The notes under the pieces: model-generated
Told to the model about the DNA's origin: nothing
Database searches by the model: none
Seen by the model: the letters and a program-made list of their open reading frames with translations, nothing else
Translations under genes and position numbers: made by a program
Part shown: in pieces, positions 35,672 to 42,965 of the stretch
Numbering within the stretch: the first letter of the stretch is position 1
Layout of the letters: each line of letters opens with the position of its first letter
From: [Anoxybacillus] calidus
Lineage (GTDB): Bacteria > Bacillota > Bacilli > Bacillales > Anoxybacillaceae
Assembly: GCF_013760845.1 (NCBI RefSeq)
Contig: NZ_JACDUU010000011.1
Coordinates: 1 to 57,044, forward strand
DNA: 57,044 bases
Direction of reading: 5' to 3'

Positions 35672-37870
35672 TTATAGGGTAGAAACATGCTTTGGAGGTA
35701 ATGGGGTTGTTTGAATATGAATCGGTAAGGTTACTTCGATCGTTGTTCCTTCGTTTACTCGACTTGTAATATGTATCGTTCCTCCATGATCTTCGATAAT
35801 TTTTTTGCTTACCATAAAGCCAAGCCCCGTTCCTTTTTCTTTTGTCGTGAAAAACGGTTGTCCGATTTTTCTGAGCTGTTCTTCCGGAATCCCACAACCT
35901 TGATCGATAAAGCGGATCACAATAGAATCGTGACCGTTTTTCTTCGCTTCGATGCGGATTTCTCCGCCATTTGGCATTGCTTCCATCGCGTTTTTTAAGA
36001 AATTAATAAACACTTGTTTAAGCCCGTTTTCGTCACATTCAACAAGTGGGAGGTCAGGCTCAATTTCTGTTATGATTTGGATATTATGTAAGTTTCCGTG
36101 TGTTTCTAAAAGAGCTGTAACATGTGTTAACAACAGTCTCATCTCTTTTGGCACGAATTTTGTTGCTTGCGGTTTCGCAAGGACAAGGAGCTCGCTTAAA
36201 ATCAGTTCAATTCGTTGTATTTCTGACTGAACGATTTGTAAATAATGTTTCTTTTCTCCTAATTCAGATTCTAGTAGTTTTAAAAATCCTTTAATGGCTG
36301 TTAATGGATTGCGAATTTCATGAGCGATGCCCGCTGCGAGTTGGCCAGCGACAGAAAGTTTTTCTGATGTTCGGATTAATTCTTCTGTCTTCTGTTTTTC
36401 TGTAATATCTGTAAAAGTAATCACAGCGCCAACTACATCGCCATTTTCTAAAATTGGTGTGCTCGTGTATGAAACGAGAAACGATGTCCCATCTTTTCTG
36501 AAAAAAATGTCTTTTGTTATATGATAAGTACGTCCTTCTTGAACGGAACGATAAATCGGGCATTCTTCAATATGATGAGGGGTTTCGTCTAGTTTTGTAT
36601 GGTGAATCATAAGGTGAAGACATTTTCCGATTACTTCTTCCGCTTTGTATCCTGTCATTTTTTCGGCTGCCGGATTGCAAAAAACGATGTTTGTATATCT
36701 GTCAATTCCATATACACCTTCAGCCATTGAATTTAAAATGAGTGTATGTTTATGATGTAATGTCTCTAATTCTTTTCTAGATTGCTTTAACTCTGTAATG
36801 TTTTGTGCGATGACATAAATTCCTTTTAGTTCTGATTCGACTGTCATCGGAATGAGTTTAGTATGTATATCGATCGTTCCGCCGTTTTTATGTTTCGTTT
36901 TTACGTCAAATTCATTTACTTTTCCTTCTAACGCTTGATGAAAAAACATAATAGCTTTTTTACAATCTTTCGGATCAATAAATAGTTGAAAATGTTTCCC
37001 AATATAATCTTCTGGAGCGTATCCAGTTATTTTTTCGAAAACTGGATTCCCAGAAACGAAAGTACCATCTGTATTTAACAAGAATACCATGTCAGGTGTT
37101 TGCGTAAAAAGTGATTGATGGTATTTTTCAGTTTCTTTTAAAAGACGGTCAATGAGTAAGGTCGCTGTCGTAAAAACGAAAATGGTGAATACGGCAATGC
37201 CGATTATCGCAGCGAGTAACAAGTGATTAATGGAAAAAGTTGAGCTTGTCGAATGAACCAGATGCACTGGTGTAAACGTTGTACCAGCCATTGCAAAGTA
37301 ATGCATTCCAAAAACAGCAATTCCCATAAATAGTGCACTAATCATTTTCCAAATTGTAAATCGTTGAAAGTCTTTCTTAAAACGAAAAAGTATGAAAAAG
37401 GCAATAAATGAATGAAAGATAGCGATTAACGTCGATAACGGGATCGAATAAAGAGTATAATGAATCTTAGCCGCGATTTCTAAAGACTCCATTCCAATAT
37501 AATGCATCGAGCTAATCCCAGTTCCCATAAAGATGCTTGCAAGACATATAGAACGAAAAGATAGCTTTTTTTGGCTGAACGTTAACAAAACGATAAAAGA
37601 AGAGATCATAGGGACAACCATCGATGTCAGTAAGAGAGAAAAGTTACATTGTATTGGAATTGGTAAATGAAACGCTAACATCGCGATAAAATGCATCGAC
37701 CAAATCCCTACTCCGCTCGTGCTTGCTCCGCCAAGTAATAAGATGGTCCGTATATATCCTGTTCTCGTGTGTAAATGTGCTACAAGGTTAAGGAAATTAT
37801 AGGAAGCAACGGCAGCGATAATCAATGAAAAAAACACTAACGGAATATGATAAAAACTAGTTACACTCAC
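35672..37870 (-). CDS. MHYT-PAS-PAS sensor histidine kinase
   Basis: 732-aa kinase. The N-terminal MHYT membrane sensor has about seven helices with the repeated metal-ligand motifs WSMHFIAM, SSMHYIGM and GMHYFAMAG (about 55-210). PAS domains follow at about 255-375 and 380-500, a dimerisation domain with IAHEIRNPLTA (near 518), and an ATPase domain with NFLKNAMEAM, DQGCGIP and GTGLGFMVS. The kinase part resembles sporulation kinases. MHYT has been proposed to sense oxygen, CO or NO through copper. GTG start at 37870 after GGAGAG. No response regulator is adjacent. Confidence 0.88.
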   Translation of the reverse strand: MSVTSFYHIPLVFFSLIIAAVASYNFLNLVAHLHTRTGYIRTILLLGGASTSGVGIWSMHFIAMLAFHLPIPIQCNFSLLLTSMVVPMISSFIVLLTFSQKKLSFRSICLASIFMGTGISSMHYIGMESLEIAAKIHYTLYSIPLSTLIAIFHSFIAFFILFRFKKDFQRFTIWKMISALFMGIAVFGMHYFAMAGTTFTPVHLVHSTSSTFSINHLLLAAIIGIAVFTIFVFTTATLLIDRLLKETEKYHQSLFTQTPDMVFLLNTDGTFVSGNPVFEKITGYAPEDYIGKHFQLFIDPKDCKKAIMFFHQALEGKVNEFDVKTKHKNGGTIDIHTKLIPMTVESELKGIYVIAQNITELKQSRKELETLHHKHTLILNSMAEGVYGIDRYTNIVFCNPAAEKMTGYKAEEVIGKCLHLMIHHTKLDETPHHIEECPIYRSVQEGRTYHITKDIFFRKDGTSFLVSYTSTPILENGDVVGAVITFTDITEKQKTEELIRTSEKLSVAGQLAAGIAHEIRNPLTAIKGFLKLLESELGEKKHYLQIVQSEIQRIELILSELLVLAKPQATKFVPKEMRLLLTHVTALLETHGNLHNIQIITEIEPDLPLVECDENGLKQVFINFLKNAMEAMPNGGEIRIEAKKNGHDSIVIRFIDQGCGIPEEQLRKIGQPFFTTKEKGTGLGFMVSKKIIEDHGGTIHITSRVNEGTTIEVTLPIHIQTTPLPPKHVSTL

Positions 37871-37975
37871 ATTTTCTCTCCTCTCACAATATCAGCGGGG
37901 AAATACGTTTACATTTATTTACTCTTTCACGATAGCGTAGATTATGTATGAGTTTGACTTTATGATCGGTATCGA

Positions 37976-38023
37976 TACAGATATATATATCTCTATATAT
38001 AGATATATATAATTATATAATAA
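37976..38023. repeat. AT-rich simple repeat
   Basis: Runs of alternating TA (GATATATATATCTC, TATATATAGATATATATA) with partial self-complementarity lie between the DUF1648 gene and the kinase gene. It may affect DNA melting or be neutral. Confidence 0.5.
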
Positions 38024-38038
38024 TTGTACCATCCTCTC

Positions 38039-38521
38039 CTACAGCCTTTTTCCGCGAACCGCAAAATATATAATAGTTCCAAGTACCATAAATAAGAAGA
38101 TTGGAAGTGCATAAATTCCTAATCCATTCGCTTTTCCTAAAGCCACTTGAGCCGTTTGCCAGACACCATATAACAAAAAATAAATAATTTGCGTTTGTAG
38201 CCAGCTTAGACAAATCCGCCCATGAACATAAAGCCGCTGTTTTTGCTCTTCGGTCACATCGTCCGGATAGTTAAACGCGTTCGGAATTTGACTTAGCAAG
38301 GTAGTTAAAATGAAAAGTCCTAATCCTACAAAGGGCAGCACAAGGATGAAACCTTTACCGCCGAATCCATCGGGCTCTCCTTTAAAATTGAAATGCCGAG
38401 GAATCGTTTCAGGCAATTTGGACCAAATCAACATCACATAAACAAACATCGCAACAATCCCGAAAATCGATAACATGAGGAGAACCTTCTCTACTTTTGT
38501 TTTTGCCTTTATACTTGCCAT
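38039..38521 (-). CDS. DUF1648 domain membrane protein
   Basis: 160-aa protein with four hydrophobic segments. The N-terminal DUF1648 region contains the common LPETIPRHFNFKGEPDGFG stretch (near 34-52). Function unknown; relatives occur with SdpI-type immunity proteins and in ATP-independent membrane complexes. The ATG start at 38521 follows GGAGGGGAGA by about 5 nt; a TTG one codon upstream is an alternative. Confidence 0.75.
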   Translation of the reverse strand: MASIKAKTKVEKVLLMLSIFGIVAMFVYVMLIWSKLPETIPRHFNFKGEPDGFGGKGFILVLPFVGLGLFILTTLLSQIPNAFNYPDDVTEEQKQRLYVHGRICLSWLQTQIIYFLLYGVWQTAQVALGKANGLGIYALPIFLFMVLGTIIYFAVRGKRL

Positions 38522-38595
38522 CAAAATCTCCCCTCCGCCACATACCGACTTTAGTTAAAATGTACGTTTAAATAATTGTTTTGTTTCAAGTATGT

Positions 38596-39396
38596 TTACT
38601 CTTCTACGTCCCAAACAACTTGAAAACTTCCTTTTAAACCGTCACCTGTAACAATAATTCGATATATTCCGCTGTCTTTCACCTCGATTCTATGTTGTTG
38701 CTCATCTCCTTCATTCATCCCGACCAATTCATTTTCCTCGTTTAACACATGATAACCGTACCCGCCTTCATTAATATTGTTGAACTGGACGGAAAACGTA
38801 ATCGTTTGTCCTTTTTTCGCATGAATCGGGATGGCATGTTCTCCATTAAAATAGCTAAAGCTTGCTGTATAGCTTGAATCACCTTTTGTCTCTTCCCACT
38901 TCATCTTGATTGTAAAATCAAGATTCATAAGAATAACTAAAATAAACGGAGCCATAATCGCGAATCCATATTTAAAAACCATCTTTCTTTGCGAAAGATA
39001 CATGCCTAAGTAAAATAACAAAGAACAGAGCGCACCAACTGTTCCAGCAATTAACGCTAACCAGCCCCACGGGATGAAAATAATGTATCCTGCCAGAATA
39101 TAGAGAATTACTTTTATCGTTGTATTGATTTTAGGAATTTTAAAAACAAGCAAATCAATGAAAAGGGAACAAACAATTCCGTATCCGTAAAAAACAAGCC
39201 AAATGAACGGATTTGCTATATTCTTTACAGCTTCATACATATCAAAATCCGCTAAAAACAAAGTAGCTATGAAAAAAATGAATATCGAAAAACCTGCACC
39301 GGACAGCTTGGTCATTAAATAAGAAAGGATCTTTGTTCTTCGTTCATTCCGTTCATTTAAAGCTACTATCACGATTTCAATCACATCCTTAATCAC
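38596..39396 (-). CDS. Membrane protein of unknown function
   Basis: 266-aa protein. Five to six hydrophobic segments occupy about 28-165, followed by a soluble domain (about 170-266) of beta-strand character that ends IIVTGDGLKGSFQVVWDVEE and resembles a pre-peptidase or jelly-roll-like fold by eye. I do not recognise the family. The start is uncertain: several in-frame GTG codons lie in the first ten codons and no clear ribosome site fits. Confidence 0.6.
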   Translation of the reverse strand: MIKDVIEIVIVALNERNERRTKILSYLMTKLSGAGFSIFIFFIATLFLADFDMYEAVKNIANPFIWLVFYGYGIVCSLFIDLLVFKIPKINTTIKVILYILAGYIIFIPWGWLALIAGTVGALCSLLFYLGMYLSQRKMVFKYGFAIMAPFILVILMNLDFTIKMKWEETKGDSSYTASFSYFNGEHAIPIHAKKGQTITFSVQFNNINEGGYGYHVLNEENELVGMNEGDEQQHRIEVKDSGIYRIIVTGDGLKGSFQVVWDVEE

Positions 39397-39597
39397 ATTT
39401 TATAAATAGGTTGTATTTCCTCTTTAGCTAAGTGCCGAACAGCATGATATATGAGCAAAGCTTTTATTCTAATGATTTCGATATTGTCGCAAGCTAGAGA
39501 TTTGAATCTTATCTTCTCAACAAAACTGAATGCAAAAGTGGTTTTATGCCTTACGGAAGACATGATAAATCATCTTTTTTCTAACTAAAAAATATGG

Positions 39598-39603
39598 TAT
39601 GAT
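39598..39603 (+). promoter_or_regulatory. Extended -10 promoter of the antitoxin RNA
   Basis: TGGTATGAT provides an extended -10 (TATGAT at 39598-39603). The -35 region is T-rich (TTTTTT) at 17 nt. Start of the antisense RNA would be near 39610. Confidence 0.55.
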
Positions 39604-39609
39604 ACGCAA

Positions 39610-39750
39610 TAGGAAGAACATAATAATAAACAGAGACCGAAAGTGCGGCAACACTTCCGGTCCTTGCAATAGCAGACTCAAAGGAGTCGGCCTACTTGGA
39701 AAAATAGACCTCATCCTAGAATTGGCGGTTCAAGGGAGGTCTATTTTTTA
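39610..39750 (+). ncRNA. Antisense RNA antitoxin (RatA-like) of the type I system
   Basis: About 140-nt transcript inferred from the promoter at 39598 and terminator at 39700-39749. It contains the hairpin GACCGAAAGTG/CACTTCCGGTC, a smaller AGACTC/GAGTC stem, and the terminator. Its 3' half is antisense to the end of the toxin mRNA. A segment at about 39664-39697 is also related, in the same sense, to the toxin leader. Known counterparts are RatA, SR4 and SR5 of B. subtilis. Confidence 0.7.
39700..39749. terminator. Bidirectional terminator of toxin and antitoxin RNAs
   Basis: AAAATAGACCTC pairs with GAGGTCTATTTT. It ends the antisense RNA on plus (T-run) and the toxin mRNA on minus. The toxin stop codon lies in one arm, so the RNAs overlap here. 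Confidence 0.8.
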
Positions 39751-39830
39751 TTCTTATGATTAAACGACAGTACCGCTATCACTAGCATCCCGAAAGAAAG
39801 CATAAGAGAAAGGGACTCATATACTGTCAT
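39741..39830 (-). CDS. Holin-like type I toxin peptide
   Basis: 29-aa peptide MTVYESLSLMLSFG followed by a hydrophobic stretch to residue 23 and a basic end NHKNKK. It matches the putative holin-like toxin family (BsrG/TxpA relatives), whose members insert in the membrane and impair growth when unrestrained. The ribosome site GGGGGTGA is 5 nt before ATG 39830 and is paired in a leader hairpin with CCCC (39839-39862), a typical brake on translation. An antisense RNA runs on the plus strand. Confidence 0.8.
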   Translation of the reverse strand: MTVYESLSLMLSFGMLVIAVLSFNHKNKK

Positions 39831-39838
39831 TATGCTCA

Positions 39839-39862
39839 CCCCCTTTCAAAAGGAAATAGGGG
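39839..39862 (-). promoter_or_regulatory. Toxin leader hairpin hiding the ribosome site
   Basis: In the toxin mRNA, CCCCTATTTC pairs with GAAAGGGGG, which contains the Shine-Dalgarno sequence. This should limit translation until the leader is processed. Confidence 0.6.
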
Positions 39863-39901
39863 CAAGCCGACCACCCTTGAACTTCCGCTATTGCTGATTG
39901 T

Positions 39902-39934
39902 ATTATAGCATTTTCCTTACCAATTTATTGTCAA
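39902..39934 (-). promoter_or_regulatory. Toxin promoter
   Basis: On minus: TGCTATAAT gives an extended -10 (39902-39907). TTGACA lies at 39929-39934 but with a 21-nt spacer, longer than ideal, so the extended -10 probably matters most. Confidence 0.6.
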
Positions 39935-40198
39935 AAAATGAATGAAAATTCTGTATAAATATTACTCTTTTTCATCTTCTTCATCGAAACATTGCCGTAC
40001 AGCCACTTATTATGGAAGAAATTTATATTCTTTCTTCTTCCAGCATGACAAACAAGTAGCTGTCTCTCCAGCTCCCCCGTACGCAAGTTTCTTTGAAATC
40101 CTCCTCTTTTCGCATATCACATTTTTGCAATACATGAATGGGCGCTCTGTTTTCCTTATCGCAAGTAGCAATGACTCAGTGTAAAAATACTAGCAATC

Positions 40199-41143
40199 TC
40201 AATCTCTCCACTTTTCACTAATAACACTTAGTAAAGCAAAAAATAAAATGAGAACGATACCTATTAATGACGTATTTGACCACTTAATGCGAGGGTCAAA
40301 GAGTTGAAAAATAAAAGTAAACACAGGAACAAGTGTAGTCGTAATCATGACAAAAAATGGATTACAAAACCGGACTCCTATTTGAAGCATATATAAAGGT
40401 AAAATGACACCCGCTATCGTTATAAAAAGAATCTATTTCCCATTTTTTAAAACAGTTACATACAAGGAGTCTTGAGTAAAAGCGAGGACGGCTGCAATCG
40501 GAATAATGGCATAAAATCGATGGTCCAAAATTTGTGTTGAACTCCAACCTGAATCACTCAATCTTTTTGAATAAATCGCTGCCAAAACAGCTCCTATTCC
40601 ACTGATCGTTGAGGCAATTAGGCCTTTCACCGTTAAATCAATGGAAATCATCTCAATTCCTGAGTGCCCCGTAAGAGACGCCCAAAACAAGACAATACTC
40701 CCTATTAAAATCCCTATACCGATTAGAAACTCTACCTTGGATGCCGTATGCTGTGGATATAACCATTTACCAATAAAAAGGGCTAATAAAGGTCCTACAC
40801 CAATCTCAATAGCACTTACAATAGCTGGTTCAACATATTTCAATGCAAAGAAAAAACAAATAAATATAATCGCAGTCCATCCATTCAGACTTATAAAATT
40901 CATTCGATCCTTTGAACTTAAACGCCTAATAGAATTTTTATTTTTCTTTGAAAACAAGCTAATAACATTAAATGTGATAGAAGTTACAAAAAAGCTTACA
41001 AATGTAAAAGTAAAAGGACTAATTTCCTGTACATATTTCGCATAATAAACTTGATTGATGGCATTTAATAAAGCTGAACCTATAAGAAAAACGGTTCCTA
41101 ACATAAATGTTGTTGAAAAACTCCTAAAAATATCGTACATCAT
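40199..41143 (-). pseudogene. EamA/DMT family transporter with internal amber stop
   Basis: The frame from ATG 41143 (MMYDIFRSF) encodes about 236 residues of a ten-helix EamA drug/metabolite transporter, then stops at TAG 40433-40435 after LKNGK. The same frame continues without shift (ILFITIAGVILPLYMLQIGVRF) to the normal C terminus at 40199. A single TGG-to-TAG change (Trp to stop) explains it. The ribosome site AGGGAGTGAG is intact. It is either a recent pseudogene or a sequencing error. Confidence 0.8.
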
Positions 41144-41690
41144 CTCACTCCCTAAAATCATAATTTCGGTAAATATATCTAAAAATGAATCTTATAAACT
41201 AAATTTCCAAAATTAATTATTATTAAAAGTATCATTCAAGCTAAATAACTACCACAAGCGTATACTTTCAAAAAAACGATTCCATCTAATAAAAACTCAA
41301 GAATTCTATATTTTTCTGCAGTTTTTATATAAATTATTGAATATTTAGTAAAATCACTCAAATAGGAAGGGTGATTTAAACGGTTGGTTTGAATCTTCAT
41401 CCATACTCTCTCAAATCTTTAAAATAAACTCCCTCTTTCCATACGTTTTTCGTTTGATGTATGGGATATGACAATTAAGACGGAGGAATGAACAAAAATT
41501 TACTCAACAAAGGGAGAGCACACAGTTTTTTTTGCCAAAAGAGAAAAAGGTTCCATTGTTATGGAAACAAAAATAGCGATACCCCTATTTGAGAAGTATC
41601 GCTTTATACGCATTATTTTATCACCTTTACGTATTGCCTACCTTTCAAACAAAAAGCATCCTCAAACCGAAATTTTCGCTAAATGAAAAA
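41144..41690. other. Intergenic region between EamA pseudogene and AraC gene
   Basis: About 550 nt, AT-rich, without a recognisable gene. It has a short hairpin AAATCAC/GTGATTT at 41351-41377 and the AraC gene terminator at 41575-41603. Confidence 0.4.
41575..41603 (-). terminator. Terminator downstream of the AraC gene
   Basis: On minus, AGCGATAC pairs with GTATCGCT followed by ATTTTTG, 87 nt after the AraC gene stop. Confidence 0.6.
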
Positions 41691-42575
41691 TCACTCCTCT
41701 TCGAAAGATAAGTTTATCGGTTCATCGAGAACGTCATGGGCTATTTCAAGATTGGTAGTCGGTACACTTTTATCCACTTCCTCAAATTTAAATTGATCGA
41801 CCCAAACATGTCCCTTGCCAAAGAGAAGAACGCCAAAGGAGATAAGAGCGCTATTTTCCGGAACATCAAGAACGATGGAGTATAAATTCCAATTCGTATC
41901 TTTTACAATTGGCCGGTCGCTCATGTTATCGAATTGAAGAACATCATACAGAGCGTTATCGACTCTCATCCATAAACCGCAAAAACCGTCCATATTTTTC
42001 GTTTTAACAAAAGCGGAGAGCTTTACTCGTTTCCCTAAAAATTTGTCTGCTTTGAACTGTTGCATCATTGTAGCGAATTCATCAGTTGTTTGAACCGTTA
42101 CAGATTTTAAATAGCCTGAGCATTTTCCTCGATGGACTACTTTCGTATCAATCCCCATTTCATAATTGAATGGATGGCTTCCACTCAAAAACCATCCCTT
42201 CATTTTTTGCTGTTGTTTCATATTCTTTCCTCCATTTTTATCAATAATTGAGTTCATAATCCGGCGGTATTGTCCTGGCGGCATATGATAAACTTTCTTA
42301 AAAGCTCTTGTAAAAGATTCTTGCGTTCCAAATCGAAAATGATAAGCGATGTTAATAATCGACTCATCGGTGTAAAACAGCATACTAGCAGCGCTAACTA
42401 GCCTTCTAATTCGCACGTAATCACCAACTGTCATCCCGGTTTCCTTCTGAAAAATTCTAAGAAAATGGTACTTCGAGAAACCAGCATAGGAAGCCACGTT
42501 TTCTAATGTAAGAGATTCGTGTAAGTTATCCTCAATATAACTAATGGCTTTCTGTAATATTTGCTGGTAAATCAC
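41691..42575 (-). CDS. AraC family regulator with C-terminal beta-sandwich
   Basis: 294-aa regulator. Two AraC helix-turn-helix units are at the N terminus (about 5-105; LENVASYAGFSKYHFLRIF and NIAYHFRFGTQESFTRAFKK). The C-terminal domain (about 115-290) looks like the carbohydrate-binding-like beta-sandwich found in some Bacillus AraC proteins (VWVDQFKFEEVD). Ligand and target are unknown. GTG 42575 was chosen, 8 nt after GGAGG; an in-frame GTG at 42584 overlaps that site. No transporter or enzyme operon is adjacent. Confidence 0.83.
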   Translation of the reverse strand: MIYQQILQKAISYIEDNLHESLTLENVASYAGFSKYHFLRIFQKETGMTVGDYVRIRRLVSAASMLFYTDESIINIAYHFRFGTQESFTRAFKKVYHMPPGQYRRIMNSIIDKNGGKNMKQQQKMKGWFLSGSHPFNYEMGIDTKVVHRGKCSGYLKSVTVQTTDEFATMMQQFKADKFLGKRVKLSAFVKTKNMDGFCGLWMRVDNALYDVLQFDNMSDRPIVKDTNWNLYSIVLDVPENSALISFGVLLFGKGHVWVDQFKFEEVDKSVPTTNLEIAHDVLDEPINLSFEEE

Positions 42576-42729
42576 CACCCGCACCTCCTTTGCTTATAGG
42601 GTACTAAACACAAAAAGGAAATCTTGACTTTTTTTGCTAAAAATTCATCTCTGCCTTTTCAACAAAACAACCGTTAATGCTCCCCGCTCTCCCAAGGCTT
42701 TAAATAAAGGTGATCCTTTTAAGCGGGAA

Positions 42730-42758
42730 AAAGAAAAAGACTTGGATTGCTCCAAGCC
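42730..42758 (-). terminator. Probable terminator of the RCC1-SLH gene
   Basis: On minus, GGCTTGGA-gcaa-TCCAAGTC followed by TTTTTCTTTTT, about 205 nt after the gene's stop. Confidence 0.6.
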
Positions 42759-42789
42759 TTTCAATCGTTGATTTATCAAGATTTTTATA

Positions 42790-42915
42790 CATAACTATAT
42801 ATAAATGATGCGTGATTTCGACATGGTGCAAGTTTGTCAACGAACAAAATAGGCTGTACGAGATTCATCAGTTTAAATTTGCATGTCGAAAAGTTATTAA
42901 ATCAGTTATATATGT
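42790..42915. repeat. Imperfect palindromic element
   Basis: TTTCGACATG-gtg-CAAGTTT (left) is mirrored by AAATTTGCATGTCGAAA (right), with weaker matching of outer arms (ATAACTATATA and TTATATATG). About 125 nt, downstream of the RCC1-SLH gene. It is unlike the 14746-type repeat family. Confidence 0.4.
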
Positions 42916-42965
42916 TTTTGGGGATTTTTGTCTTTTTGGGCTATGAAAAATTCCCCTATCTTATA

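Noticed and set aside
38596-41143. Prophage or integrative element carrying the toxin-antitoxin locus
   Set aside because: No integrase, phage structural gene or flanking attachment repeat was seen.
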